Assembly (NCBI RefSeq): GCF_002749975.1
Contig: NZ_PEIG01000004.1
Location: forward strand, 310,001 to 374,000
From: Gloeocapsopsis sp. IPPAS B-1203
Lineage (GTDB): Bacteria; Cyanobacteriota; Cyanobacteriia; Cyanobacteriales; Chroococcidiopsidaceae
Length of the DNA: 64,000 nt
Direction: 5' to 3'
The notes under the pieces were generated by a model. That model saw only the letters and a program-made list of their open reading frames with translations. It was not told the origin of the DNA and did not search any database. Below are positions 1 through 8,688 of this stretch, piece after piece. Positions within the stretch are counted from its first letter, which is position 1; the number at the start of each line of letters is the position of its first letter. Made by a program: the position numbers and the translations under genes.

Positions 1-829
1 AGTATACATTATCTAAAAAATACTGTAGAAAATAAACATGAGGAGTTAATTCTAAATTATATTGCGGATCTCTTCTGTTCCGTACTTCACTAATATCTGT
101 ACGTGCTTTGTTTATTGCGGTAGTTAAATGGAGTTCAGGTATTTTTTTGAACTCTTCTACCAAATAATTAGTTAAACTAGATTCAAACTCATCAAAAACA
201 ATCTGATCTATTCCAGTACAATGCAATTTATATTGATCTAAATCAGTTATTTTTAGTACGTTTGATATGTGTGCTATCAATTCTAACTTTGGTTTAAGTA
301 AGCAGGTATTATAAGTTGACTGCTGTTGTTGTAATTCTTTGAGTAACTGCTCTTGAATAACGATTTGCTCGTAACTTAGATTCAATGCTGCTTCTTTTTG
401 ATCTATTTGTTGCTCTAAATCTTTAATTAAATATTCATCTGATTGAATTTGCAGTTCTACTAAACTGATTTTTTTCTCTCGGTGATTTAGTTGATGTTGT
501 AAATTTTTAATTGTTCTTTCACTAGTAGATACTTGTTCTAATAAATCATGGTATTCCTGTTTATGAATAATAGTTACAATTTCTTGATTTTGCCTAGCTT
601 CTATTAATTGTTGTCGTAAACTTAAAACTTCGCTTTCAGATACTACTAAACGTTCTTCTAACTCTAATTTTTCTTTAAAGGTTTTTTGAAGAGGAGAATA
701 TCTATTCTCTGCTTTTTGGGTTTTGTTTAGTATTTTCTTTGCTAAACCAGTATCTCCTTTGCCTAGAGCTTTATGGAATCGAAATCGTTGCCACCATGCT
801 ACGATTATTTTACTAATAAGTGAAGCCAT
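1..829 (-). CDS. Coiled-coil protein of unknown function, 3' part cut by window edge
   Basis: The frame is open from an ATG at 829 to the left edge (276 codons seen), so the C-terminus lies outside the window. The first 35 residues are basic and start MASLISKIIVAWWQRFRFHK. They are followed by a long Glu/Gln/Leu/Lys-rich stretch (about residues 45-165) with heptad-like spacing, which I read as a coiled coil. The visible remainder (DLDQYKLHCTGIDQIVFDE) looks globular. The start overlaps the last 17 bases of the upstream radical SAM gene, so the two are probably translationally coupled. I recognise no family. A structural or scaffold role is possible but not shown. Confidence 0.75.
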   Translation of the reverse strand, partial: MASLISKIIVAWWQRFRFHKALGKGDTGLAKKILNKTQKAENRYSPLQKTFKEKLELEERLVVSESEVLSLRQQLIEARQNQEIVTIIHKQEYHDLLEQVSTSERTIKNLQHQLNHREKKISLVELQIQSDEYLIKDLEQQIDQKEAALNLSYEQIVIQEQLLKELQQQQSTYNTCLLKPKLELIAHISNVLKITDLDQYKLHCTGIDQIVFDEFESSLTNYLVEEFKKIPELHLTTAINKARTDISEVRNRRDPQYNLELTPHVYFLQYFLDNVY

Positions 830-1727
830 CCTTACCTTCAATAATCTCTATATCTTTGAGAGAAGTTAATTTATCTTTGAATACTAAATAATTTACTTTC
901 TCATTTTCATACCACCAAGCGTATTTTTGCTTAATTGTCAAAGCTTCCTGACGAGTTGTTGCTACAAGTAGGCGATTTTGACTAGAATGAAATTCTTGAA
1001 TGACAATGCGATCGCCTATTTGAAGTTGATTGATAAAATTTGTGACGTCAGCTGGTAAAGTAGGAAGTAGTGGTGTAACAGTAATCGAAATTTTGGGGAC
1101 GTAACCTTTTAAGGGATCAATATTTTTTTTAATTTTTGTTAAAGCATTAAAACGAGCTTTAATACTAGGCGATCGCGGTTCAAAATCTTTTCTGACTACT
1201 TCACTACCAGTAGGAATACTCATATTAATTCGTAAGTGCTTGAATCGCTGTAAAATATCAATATCTCTAGTAATGATTGGACTACGAGTTTGAATAACTA
1301 AAATTGGGCGATACTCTAGCATAACCTCTAGTAGTCGGCGAGTCAGTTGCTTTTTAGACTCTATCGGTTGGTAAGGATCAGTAACGCTACTCATGTAAAT
1401 TTTAGGGAATTTTCCTGGATTTTTTTGACACCAGCGATTCAATTCTTTTTCTAAAACTTCTACAGCATTTTGCTTAATAATGACCCAGTTACCCCAATCT
1501 TGACGCATTTTTGGATTAGGACTAAATGCTACTGCATAACAATAGCTACATCCATACTGACAACCTCGATATGGATTCAGTGTAAAATCGTAAGCTGCGA
1601 TAAATCCAGTTGCTTTTGTTAGTAGAGACTGAGTATTTTGTGAGTAAATATTGGCGTTACCGAATGTTTCTTTGACTAAAATGGTGGGGGTACTTTCGCA
1701 ATATTTTTCATACTGAGGCTTAGTCAT
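813..1727 (-). CDS. Radical SAM protein of the spore-photolyase-like (SplB/Rv2578c) group
   Basis: This 304-residue protein carries the radical SAM cluster motif C56-x3-C60-x2-C63 in the context NPYRGCQYGCSYCYA, as in SPL-like radical SAM proteins. In that family the 4Fe-4S cluster cleaves S-adenosylmethionine to make a 5'-deoxyadenosyl radical. The following MSSVTDPYQPIE segment is also typical of the group. True spore photolyase is unlikely in a non-sporulating organism, so the substrate is unknown. The gene is followed with a 17-bp overlap by the coiled-coil gene that runs off the left edge, and the two may act together. Confidence 0.85.
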   Translation of the reverse strand: MTKPQYEKYCESTPTILVKETFGNANIYSQNTQSLLTKATGFIAAYDFTLNPYRGCQYGCSYCYAVAFSPNPKMRQDWGNWVIIKQNAVEVLEKELNRWCQKNPGKFPKIYMSSVTDPYQPIESKKQLTRRLLEVMLEYRPILVIQTRSPIITRDIDILQRFKHLRINMSIPTGSEVVRKDFEPRSPSIKARFNALTKIKKNIDPLKGYVPKISITVTPLLPTLPADVTNFINQLQIGDRIVIQEFHSSQNRLLVATTRQEALTIKQKYAWWYENEKVNYLVFKDKLTSLKDIEIIEGKDGFTY

Positions 1728-1971
1728 ATTTATTTTAAATTAGATACCGTTGCAGCAACAGTTTTTTGCTGTTTGCTAGTTTAATTTTATACCTCCAACT
1801 TTGAGTCGTCGAATTGAACAAAGTGCAGAACCAAAAGTTAAGCAGCGCGATTCACATTCGCAGAATCACAATTATTACCACGGGCGTCCCTGGATGATTG
1901 GTCATTAAAATGAGATCGTATTTTCTCCGTTTTTAATCTTGATATTCGTCTGTACGATCATTTTGGTCAAC

Positions 1972-2829
1972 CTAAGGACTCGATAACTGCCAGAGTTGGA
2001 TGTCATAACACAGATGGTTATCGAAAATGGTGCGTGCTGCTAACCCTTCAACAATCGGCTTTTCTAGCCAACGATTAAATGCCCAACGCCCCAGTGAATG
2101 TAACGGTGGAAGTGCGATCGCCACTACATCAGCAATGTATTTAACAGTAGTCAGTCCAAAAGTACGGAAGTTATCAACACATAAATCAATTGTTGGCGCA
2201 ACTTGAGTTGAGATGTCCTCAGACTTGATTAACTTAAAGCCAGCTTGGATCAAAGCCGCGTGAAGTTCGCTAGCGACATGACAATTAGAAAAAATGCCCT
2301 CTCGATATTCCGCATTAGAACGCATCATATCTGCAAGCAACAGGTAGCCACCATTACTTAATAAACGAACCGCACCTTGAGCTAAATCTTCAACGGCGAT
2401 ATATTGGCTACTTTCACTGAACAGAACTAGATCGTAGAAGTGTGAGGTGTGAAAATCTTCAAATCTTGTTAAATAGAAAGGTACTTGATTGTTAGTGTTT
2501 TTGATAAACCTTTCTTGTTGAAGTGCATCTGGTGCTAACCCCTCGACAATAAAACCGCGATCGCACAAATACGCGGCATTACCACCGATACCACAACCTA
2601 CGTCAAGCACAGTTTTTATACCTTCTGGGATAAAACTGATTAACTTCGCTGCATAGGCTTCCTGCGCTGCACGCAAGCGAGTTAGAGTCAATTCCTCGCC
2701 TTTTTCAGGGAGTGGTTCCCAATACCCATAATGAAGATAGGAGGAATTTGTGAGTCCTATGTAATAGTCTATCGCTGCATTTTGGTAGCGAGTTGGTTTA
2801 GGAATATTAGTTGCTTTTGGCTTAGTCAT
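1972..2829 (-). CDS. Class I SAM-dependent methyltransferase
   Basis: The 285-residue protein has methyltransferase motif I, VLDVGCGIGG, at residues 74-83, and a later acidic/aromatic segment (FYDLVLFSESSQYI) that fits motif IV. This is the Rossmann-like fold that binds S-adenosylmethionine; the substrate cannot be told. It is the last gene of a leftward three-gene operon (gaps of 20 and 18 bp) that begins with a DUF1636 protein and lies downstream of a cobalamin riboswitch. A link to corrinoid or metal metabolism is therefore suggested by context only. Confidence 0.8.
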   Translation of the reverse strand: MTKPKATNIPKPTRYQNAAIDYYIGLTNSSYLHYGYWEPLPEKGEELTLTRLRAAQEAYAAKLISFIPEGIKTVLDVGCGIGGNAAYLCDRGFIVEGLAPDALQQERFIKNTNNQVPFYLTRFEDFHTSHFYDLVLFSESSQYIAVEDLAQGAVRLLSNGGYLLLADMMRSNAEYREGIFSNCHVASELHAALIQAGFKLIKSEDISTQVAPTIDLCVDNFRTFGLTTVKYIADVVAIALPPLHSLGRWAFNRWLEKPIVEGLAARTIFDNHLCYDIQLWQLSSP

Positions 2830-2847
2830 TCAGGCATAAAGTAAGTT

Positions 2848-3297
2848 TTAGGTGATTAGGCTTGGCTGAAATTCTTCCCATCGTTTGCACACTTGTTCGT
2901 AACAGTTGAGTGGAGTAATCTTGAGCTGATGTAAGAAATTGACTTCAATTTGAGGATGAGCTTTTAGCATTAAAATAATGTCTTGATCAGGATTGTATGT
3001 TGCAACTGCGGGAAGAATGGCAGAGATTATTGATGAGCTAGTAGATTGCGATCGCAAGTAAAACTCAATCAGATTAGAAGGCATATATTGAAGTGCGAAG
3101 GGAGTTGTATCAAGATTTGTCATTGTATAAGTAACAGAGGTATCCACATCACAAATGACAACTCCTCGCCCAAATGACTGAAACCCTTGCCATGCTGTAT
3201 AGCCTATTACTAGCAAATTATTATGAATAAAGTTATTTTGCCAGTAGCCAAAATTTCCTTGCCAGACACTATCAGATAATCGCACTCGCTTCCTCAC
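2848..3297 (-). CDS. Hypothetical protein, middle gene of B12-riboswitch-linked operon
   Basis: This is a 149-residue protein beginning MRKRVRLSDSVWQGNFGYWQ. It has many aromatic residues near the N-terminus and no membrane segment or signal peptide that I can see. I do not recognise the family. It sits 20 bp after the DUF1636 gene and 18 bp before the methyltransferase gene, so it is almost certainly co-transcribed with both. Its reading frame avoids stops over the full length and fits the operon spacing, which is the main reason to accept it. Confidence 0.65.
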   Translation of the reverse strand: MRKRVRLSDSVWQGNFGYWQNNFIHNNLLVIGYTAWQGFQSFGRGVVICDVDTSVTYTMTNLDTTPFALQYMPSNLIEFYLRSQSTSSSIISAILPAVATYNPDQDIILMLKAHPQIEVNFLHQLKITPLNCYEQVCKRWEEFQPSLIT

Positions 3298-3317
3298 TGT
3301 AGAGTGATAATCGTTTG

Positions 3318-3716
3318 TTAATTTTTATTAGAACTAGCAGCAATATTTAGGGGTGGAATCTTTGCTAAGATACTCTTTTTTAAGGGTTCTGGTCGTTCCG
3401 ACCAAGGCAGAGAACCATCAGATTTAGTGTAGTATTGAGTTGCACATTCGAGGATCGCTGGCGCACTGCCCTCTTTTGGTAAATCTCCAAAAAGATAAGT
3501 TAACTTTCCTTCCCCAGCAAAGGCAATAACACAAGCACGATTGCAAGCACTCATACATTCTACGGCTTGAATGGAAAATTTATGCTGCAACTCCCAAGTT
3601 TGTGCTAATTCCTGAAGTTGTTGTAATAATTGTTGTCCCCCACTCTCACCAATGCGATTGCCATTTTGCCACACGCTGGCACAGGTCGTGCAGATAAATA
3701 AAGTATGTTTGTTCAT
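3318..3716 (-). CDS. DUF1636 family metal-binding protein
   Basis: This 132-residue protein has the cysteine pattern of small thioredoxin-like ferredoxin-type proteins: C9-x2-C12 near the N-terminus (LFICTTCASVW) and C54-x3-C58-x3-C62 in VECMSACNRACV. These match DUF1636 proteins, which in bacteria often sit in cobalamin-controlled loci and are thought to handle metal or an iron-sulfur cluster. It is the first gene downstream of the cobalamin riboswitch on the same strand, although about 470 bases separate them. Cobalt handling is the likely theme; the exact role is inference. Confidence 0.8.
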   Translation of the reverse strand: MNKHTLFICTTCASVWQNGNRIGESGGQQLLQQLQELAQTWELQHKFSIQAVECMSACNRACVIAFAGEGKLTYLFGDLPKEGSAPAILECATQYYTKSDGSLPWSERPEPLKKSILAKIPPLNIAASSNKN

Positions 3717-4185
3717 TAATTTTGAAATATATAGAATGAAGTCTGAAGCGCAGACATGGCAACTTATCGTAGTTGTGCTGCGACTGTTTGATGCGATCGC
3801 AAGCCAGCAGAAATTCCGGCTGCATTAGAAAAATACGCGTTTCAGCTAAACCCCACTATTAAAATAGTGCTGTGCATTCAAGATCCGCACTTTGATTCAG
3901 TCACTTTAGTTCAATTGAATGATTCGACACTGGCAATTAATTAAGTAGGTGGGTATAACTATTTATCACACGTTCCGTTTTGTTGGGAGACGGGGGAACT
4001 GAATGACAGGGTAAATCGATATTCTTTGTCCTTCCTGAATTTCCCATTACCAATTACCTTTTACCAGCCTCTATGTTACGTTTTGGTCGGTAATTTGTAG
4101 CTTCTTGATAATATATTCTCAAGCAGACTGGATAAATTCTTATGCTAAAAATTATCTGTACCTCGCAGATAGATAGAGTTTTTTT
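3717..4185. other. Long leader between B12 riboswitch and DUF1636 gene
   Basis: There is no convincing gene here. On the leftward strand it would be an unusually long leader between the riboswitch and the first gene. I looked for a small CbtB-like cobalt transporter gene and did not find one. On the plus strand, 3801-3943 gives a short open frame (…KPAEIPAALEKYAF… to …DSTLAIN) without a start codon; it could be a gene relic, but I cannot identify it. A weak heptamer-like stretch (cccattaccaattacc) lies near 4044-4060. Confidence 0.4.
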
Positions 4186-4312
4186 CGGCGGGCATTCTGA
4201 CTTTGAGACATAAATCTCATCACAGCTGCGGGACAATGCCGGATTTACACCGAGCTTTCCCCGTTACCTCTGATGGCTGACCCCCATCAGAACCGAATGA
4301 TTGATTTCCTCA
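4186..4312 (-). promoter_or_regulatory. Cobalamin (adenosylcobalamin) riboswitch
   Basis: Read on the minus strand, this segment has the standard landmarks in order: ggggaaagctcggtg, then the B12 box ggtgtaaatccggc (4238-4251), then cattgtcccgcagctgtga, then aagtcagaatgcccgccg. These are the conserved core of cobalamin riboswitches. It is oriented towards the leftward operon DUF1636/unknown/methyltransferase, which would be repressed when B12 is plentiful. The U-rich run just after the element (minus-strand reading of 4180-4186) is on the opposite side of a classical terminator, so the switching mechanism cannot be decided by eye. Confidence 0.93.
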
Positions 4313-4459
4313 TAATAGCATGATTTATAGTTCACAGTTTGGGCAATCTCACTAAGAAATAATGCATTCTAGTCTGCAGCGAACTTTATGAGCGAAAAAC
4401 TAAGCTTATTAACATAACTTAATATTAGAATAATGTAAGTTACTACTTTTGCTTAACTT

Positions 4460-5965
4460 ATGCCAAGCCGTCAGAAAGGCAGTAGCAATCGCATCGTTGT
4501 CATTGGTGCAGGAATTGGTGGACTTACCGCAGGTGCATTATTAGCACATCGAGGCTATCAAGTGTTAGTTGTCGATCAGGCATTAGTTCCAGGGGGTTGT
4601 GCTTCTACATTCAAGCGCAAAGGATTTACCTTTGATGTGGGCGCAACACAAGTAGCAGGACTCGAACCTGGAGGCATTCATCAGCGCATCTTTTCTGAAT
4701 TAGAAATTGATCCACCACGCGCAACTCCTTGCGATCCAGCGTGCGCGGTGTATCTTCCTGGTGAAACACAACCAATTAATGTGTGGCGCGACGCCCAAAA
4801 GTGGCAAACAGAACGTCAACGACAATTTCCTGGTAGCGAACCGTTTTGGCAATTAATTGCAACTTTATTCAAAGCAAGCTGGGCATTTCAAGGACGCGAT
4901 CCTGTTCTACCACCGCGCAACCTTTGGGATTTGTGGCAACTGACAACGGCGGTACGTCCTGGAACTTTAGTGACTTTGCCATTTACCTTGATGACAGTAG
5001 GCGATGCGTTGCGGGCATATGGACTAGGAAACGATCAACGATTAAGAACATTTTTAGACTTGCAATTAAAGCTTTATTCTCAGGTAGATGCAGAAGAAAC
5101 CGCGTTACTTTATGCCGCGACTGCGTTGAGTGTCTCGCAGCTACCACAGGGTTTGTATCATTTGGAAGGTAGTATGCAGGTGTTGAGCGATCGCTTAGTA
5201 ACTGCCTTAGAAAGAGATGGTGGCAAACTCCTGATGCGTCATACTGTAGAACATATTCAAGTACAAAATAACAAAGCAACAGGTGTTATTATTAGCGATC
5301 AAAAAGGTGAATCTTGGCTAGAACCAACTGATTGTGTAGTTGCTAACGCCACTGTCCAAAACTTAGTACAGTTATTGGGTGAGAATGCTCCAAATGGTTA
5401 CAAAAAACGAGTAGATAAATTACCACAAGCATCAGGTGCATTTGTCATTTACTTGGGTGTAGAAGAGAGTGCAATTCCTACTGAGTGTCCTCCACATCTA
5501 CAATTTATGTATGATGCTGATGGTCTGATTGGAGATAATAATTCACTGTTTGTGTCTGTCAGTCGTCTAGGTGATGGTCGCGCCCCAGTAGGTAAAAGAA
5601 CAATTATCGCTTCTTCGTTTGTCGAGCCGTTACCTTGGTGGCGTTGTCATGATTATGAGGCAATGAAAGCAAAGTATACCCAAGAGGCAATTACTAAACT
5701 TGGTCAATTCTTTCATTTAACACCAGAAACGATTATTCATGTAGAAGCCGCAACACCGCGCACCTTTGCCCGATATACAGCAAGAGATCAAGGTATCGTT
5801 GGTGGTATTGGTCAACGAATACCAACTTTTGGTCCTTTTGGCTTTGCAAATCGAACTCCCATCAAGCATTTGTGGTTAGTTGGTGATTCAACACATCCAG
5901 GGGAGGGAACTGCAGGTGTCAGTTACTCGGCATTAACAGTCGTTAGGCAAATTGAGAGCTTTTGA
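4460..5965 (+). CDS. crtD: C-3',4' desaturase CrtD (carotenoid/phytoene-desaturase-type FAD enzyme)
   Basis: This 501-residue protein has the dinucleotide-binding start IVVIGAGIGGLTAG at residues 12-25, followed by LVPGGCASTFKRKGFTFDVGA, the CrtI/CrtH/CrtD family signature. The C-terminal FAD-contact segment is LWLVGDSTHPGEGTAG. The sequence after the first motif (VAGLEPGGIHQRIFSEL) resembles cyanobacterial CrtD, which introduces the 3',4' double bond on the way to myxol-type carotenoid glycosides, rather than CrtH isomerase. It is transcribed divergently from the B12 operon, and no partner carotenoid gene is adjacent. CrtH remains the alternative. Confidence 0.8.
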   Translation: MPSRQKGSSNRIVVIGAGIGGLTAGALLAHRGYQVLVVDQALVPGGCASTFKRKGFTFDVGATQVAGLEPGGIHQRIFSELEIDPPRATPCDPACAVYLPGETQPINVWRDAQKWQTERQRQFPGSEPFWQLIATLFKASWAFQGRDPVLPPRNLWDLWQLTTAVRPGTLVTLPFTLMTVGDALRAYGLGNDQRLRTFLDLQLKLYSQVDAEETALLYAATALSVSQLPQGLYHLEGSMQVLSDRLVTALERDGGKLLMRHTVEHIQVQNNKATGVIISDQKGESWLEPTDCVVANATVQNLVQLLGENAPNGYKKRVDKLPQASGAFVIYLGVEESAIPTECPPHLQFMYDADGLIGDNNSLFVSVSRLGDGRAPVGKRTIIASSFVEPLPWWRCHDYEAMKAKYTQEAITKLGQFFHLTPETIIHVEAATPRTFARYTARDQGIVGGIGQRIPTFGPFGFANRTPIKHLWLVGDSTHPGEGTAGVSYSALTVVRQIESF

Positions 5966-6046
5966 ACAACACTAGTCACTAGATACTCTTTCACTCGCTC
6001 CGGACTTCGTCCCGCTGCGCTAACGCCCCTCACTCCTCGCTCCTTA

Positions 6047-7789
6047 TTAGGCTGCTGTCGGTTGCTTCATTTGCGATTCTAGAATTGAGCCGTAAAGGTT
6101 ACTGTTACGCATCAACTCTTCATGAGTTCCCTGGGCGACTAAGTGGCCTTTATCCATAAGTAAAATGCGGTCTGCGTTGCGGATCGTGCTGATTCTTTGG
6201 GCAATGACAAACGACGTGCAAGTCTTGCCTCGCATTAAGTCATCTAAAGCATCTTGAATATCAGCAGCAGTTTTCGCATCAACTGCGGAGGTACTGTCAT
6301 CGAGAATTAAAATCCGGTAATTAGTTAAAAGAGTGCGCGCGATCGCAATTCTTTGTTTTTGTCCTCCTGATAGCCCCACACCTCGTTCGCCGACAATTGT
6401 GTCGTAACCGTCGGGTAAACTAGCAATAAAGTCGTGAATTTGGGCAGTTTTAGCAACATTGATGACTTTTTCTAGAGGAGCATCAGGTGCAGCATAGGCA
6501 ATATTATCGCGGAGCGTACCAGAAAAGAGTGTTGTTTCTTGAAAGACAATGCCGATGTGCGATCGCAAGCTTTCTAAAGAAAAATCGCGGACGTCACGTC
6601 CATCAATTCTGACTGCACCTGCGGTGACATCATAGAAGCGAGGAATCAAATTCATGATCGTACTTTTACCCGAACCAGTCATGCCAAGGATGGCAATTAA
6701 TTCTTGAGGTTTGGTTTCAAAAGAAATGCCTTTAAGAGCTTCTGTCGTCGCCCCAGGATAGCGGAAATGGACATTTTCAAAGGTAATACGACCGCCGCAT
6801 TTTTCAAACGGTACAGCACCAGGGCGATCGCGAATTTCAATTTCTGCATCGACAACTTCATAAACTCGTTCAGCAGAAGCAGCAGCTTGGGCGATCGCTG
6901 GAGCAGCAAAACCAATTAGTAAAATAGGTTGGAGAATAAATAATAGGTAGGAGTTAAACGCGACTAATTCCCCAATCGAGAATGTACCGCCAATGACTTG
7001 AATGCCACCGACACCAACAACAACAACTGTAATCAGGTTACTGAGTAGAAAGATCCACGGAAACGCATTGCGAATTGCTGCGATCGTCCGCATACTTACT
7101 TTGATCAATTCGTTGTTTAACTGTGTGTAGCGTGTCATTTCTACAGGTTCGCGGACAAAGGCTTTGACAACACGAACACCGAAGATATTTTCTTGTAAGA
7201 TTGCGTTAAGGTCTCCCAGTCGTTCTTGCACTTGACCAAACAGCTTTTGATTTTTTCTGAGAAACTGTGCCAGGATCAGTGCAGCGATTGGAACTAAGCC
7301 CAAGGTAATCAACGCTAGTTGCCAATTCATTAAAATGAGAATTGTTGCGATGGTCACTAAAGTTACAATAGCACCAACGACCTGAATTAAGCTTGTCCCG
7401 ACAAACGTGCGAATTTGTTCAACATCACTCGTGATGCGCGTTAATAACTGCGAAGTTTGTGCTTGATCGTGATAACTAAAACTGAGATTTTGAATCTTTC
7501 TAAAAATTCTGTTGCGTAAGTCGTAGGCGACGCCTTGAGACACCTTTTCTGCCAAAAAAGTCTGTCCAAAATTAAACAAACCTCGACCGATCGCCACTAA
7601 AACCATTGCGCCAGCAACTTTAAAAATCACTTGATAGTCAAAGCGGGCAATACCGTCATCAATACCCCAGCGGAATAATTGTGGAGTAATCGCATTCGCA
7701 GCTGTTAGTAGTAACAAGCTAACTAATGCTCCAGTAGCAATCAGCCAGTAAGATTTGAGACTTCCTAGAACGCGGTTAAGAGATTGCAT
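6047..7789 (-). CDS. ABC transporter, fused permease and ATP-binding protein (exporter type)
   Basis: The 580-residue half-transporter has an N-terminal six-helix membrane domain (about residues 15-310) and a C-terminal ATPase domain (about 330-570). Seen in the ATPase are Walker A GMTGSGKST, Q-loop IVFQETTLFSG, signature LSGGQKQR, Walker B ILILDDSTSAVD and the switch His-equivalent region CTSFVIAQRIST, where Gln replaces the usual His. This is the MsbA/LmrA-like exporter layout, which acts as a dimer in the inner membrane. The substrate, lipid or drug, cannot be told. It is monocistronic. Confidence 0.9.
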   Translation of the reverse strand: MQSLNRVLGSLKSYWLIATGALVSLLLLTAANAITPQLFRWGIDDGIARFDYQVIFKVAGAMVLVAIGRGLFNFGQTFLAEKVSQGVAYDLRNRIFRKIQNLSFSYHDQAQTSQLLTRITSDVEQIRTFVGTSLIQVVGAIVTLVTIATILILMNWQLALITLGLVPIAALILAQFLRKNQKLFGQVQERLGDLNAILQENIFGVRVVKAFVREPVEMTRYTQLNNELIKVSMRTIAAIRNAFPWIFLLSNLITVVVVGVGGIQVIGGTFSIGELVAFNSYLLFILQPILLIGFAAPAIAQAAASAERVYEVVDAEIEIRDRPGAVPFEKCGGRITFENVHFRYPGATTEALKGISFETKPQELIAILGMTGSGKSTIMNLIPRFYDVTAGAVRIDGRDVRDFSLESLRSHIGIVFQETTLFSGTLRDNIAYAAPDAPLEKVINVAKTAQIHDFIASLPDGYDTIVGERGVGLSGGQKQRIAIARTLLTNYRILILDDSTSAVDAKTAADIQDALDDLMRGKTCTSFVIAQRISTIRNADRILLMDKGHLVAQGTHEELMRNSNLYGSILESQMKQPTAA

Positions 7790-7871
7790 AAAATATTGTG
7801 TACTACATCTTTATTTATAATTAAATGCGAACGCTTTGGTGTACTAGAGATGAGGAGGAGCCGCTTTTTTC

Positions 7872-7905
7872 GTGCGGAGGTGTCCTCCGTTGTAGCAAGT
7901 GGCGT
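7872..7905 (+). repeat. Dispersed repeat, tgcggaggtgtcctccg / gtagcaagtggcg type
   Basis: The sequence tgcggaggtgtcctccgt followed by tgtagcaagtggcgtc recurs at 58001-58034 with few changes. The half gcggaggtgtcctccg can fold on itself. Such elements are common in cyanobacterial spacers. Confidence 0.7.
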
Positions 7906-7928
7906 CAAACTGGCGTTGAGGGGCTAGC

Positions 7929-7980
7929 AAACTCAGGACAATTTTTCTGAGTTTTTCCCTGAGATCAAATCAGGGCTTTT
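7929..7980 (+). terminator. Two tandem hairpins with T-tracts upstream of the J-domain gene
   Basis: aaactcag (7929-7936) pairs with ctgagttt (7947-7954) and is followed by Ts; ccctga (7957-7962) pairs with tcaggg (7970-7975) and is followed by ctttt. Both have the T-run on the plus strand just before the gene at 8019. They may be an attenuator or leader terminator for that gene, since the next gene on the left is on the other strand. Confidence 0.5.
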
Positions 7981-8018
7981 AACTGTTTAATAGTAACCAT
8001 GCAGGGTAAAGAACGCAG

Positions 8019-8660
8019 ATGAGTGCCAACGAGCAATACTACAGAGTTCTAGGACTAGAACCAGGAGCAACACTCGAAGAAATTAACCAAGCTTATAAAG
8101 ATTTGGCATTTATTTGGCATCCGGATCGGATTCCTAAAGATAATCCGCGACTGCAACAAAAAGCAAACGAGTTCCTCAAAGAAATCAATACAGCACGCGA
8201 TCGCCTGCGAGCCTATTTACAACAAAAACCCAAAGCAACTCCACCAAACGCCTCACCATCACCGTCATATCGCCCTCCTCGCCCACAATCAAGTGAGACT
8301 CGATATTGGGGTGCAGATTTTAAACGAGCCAACTTGAAAGAAAGAGATCTCTCAGGGCGAGATTTTCGCAACGCTAATTTTACAGGTGCGAATCTGAGCG
8401 ATGCATTTATGCATAAAGTTAATCTCAGTGGCGCAATTTTGTTTCAAGCAAACTTGTTTCGTGCCAATCTTTTGCAAGCTAACCTGAGTCATGCTAACCT
8501 CCGAGAAGCCAATTTAGTCGGTGCAGATTTAAGTGGTGCAGATTTAAGTGGTGCAGATTTGCGCGGGGCGCGTGTTGGAGTTGGCGATCGCATTTTTGTC
8601 AAACTCACAGGTGCTCGTCTCACAGGTGCAATTATGCCTGATGGTACAGTTCATCAGTAG
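8019..8660 (+). CDS. J-domain protein with C-terminal pentapeptide repeats
   Basis: Residues 1-65 form a DnaJ J-domain with the HPD tripeptide in WHPDRI, the part that stimulates Hsp70 (DnaK) ATPase. A Pro/Ser-rich linker follows (about 70-95). From about residue 105 come pentapeptide repeats of the A(D/N)LxX type (ANFTGANLSDA, LSGADLSGADLRGA), which fold as a right-handed quadrilateral beta helix. At 213 residues it lacks the zinc-finger and C-terminal domains of DnaJ, so it is a specialised co-chaperone, possibly targeting DnaK to a partner through the helix. Two terminator-like hairpins lie just upstream. Confidence 0.88.
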   Translation: MSANEQYYRVLGLEPGATLEEINQAYKDLAFIWHPDRIPKDNPRLQQKANEFLKEINTARDRLRAYLQQKPKATPPNASPSPSYRPPRPQSSETRYWGADFKRANLKERDLSGRDFRNANFTGANLSDAFMHKVNLSGAILFQANLFRANLLQANLSHANLREANLVGADLSGADLSGADLRGARVGVGDRIFVKLTGARLTGAIMPDGTVHQ

Positions 8661-8661
8661 A

Positions 8662-8687
8662 TGGTAATGGGTAATTGGTAATTGGTA
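8662..8687 (+). repeat. Short heptamer array abutting a start codon
   Basis: atggtaatgggtaattggtaattggtaa consists of imperfect ggtaatt units and ends one base before the ATG at 8689, so it occupies the place of a ribosome binding site. Confidence 0.85.
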
Positions 8688-8688
8688 A

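Noticed and set aside
4054-4236. 60-codon open frame on the minus strand
   Set aside because: Its start lies inside the cobalamin riboswitch core and there is no ribosome site or protein resemblance; chance frame.
5966-6046. Possible terminator between crtD and the ABC exporter gene
   Set aside because: The spacer holds only weak repeat words (cactcgctcc, gcgctaacgcccctcactcc) and no convincing stem with a T-tract.
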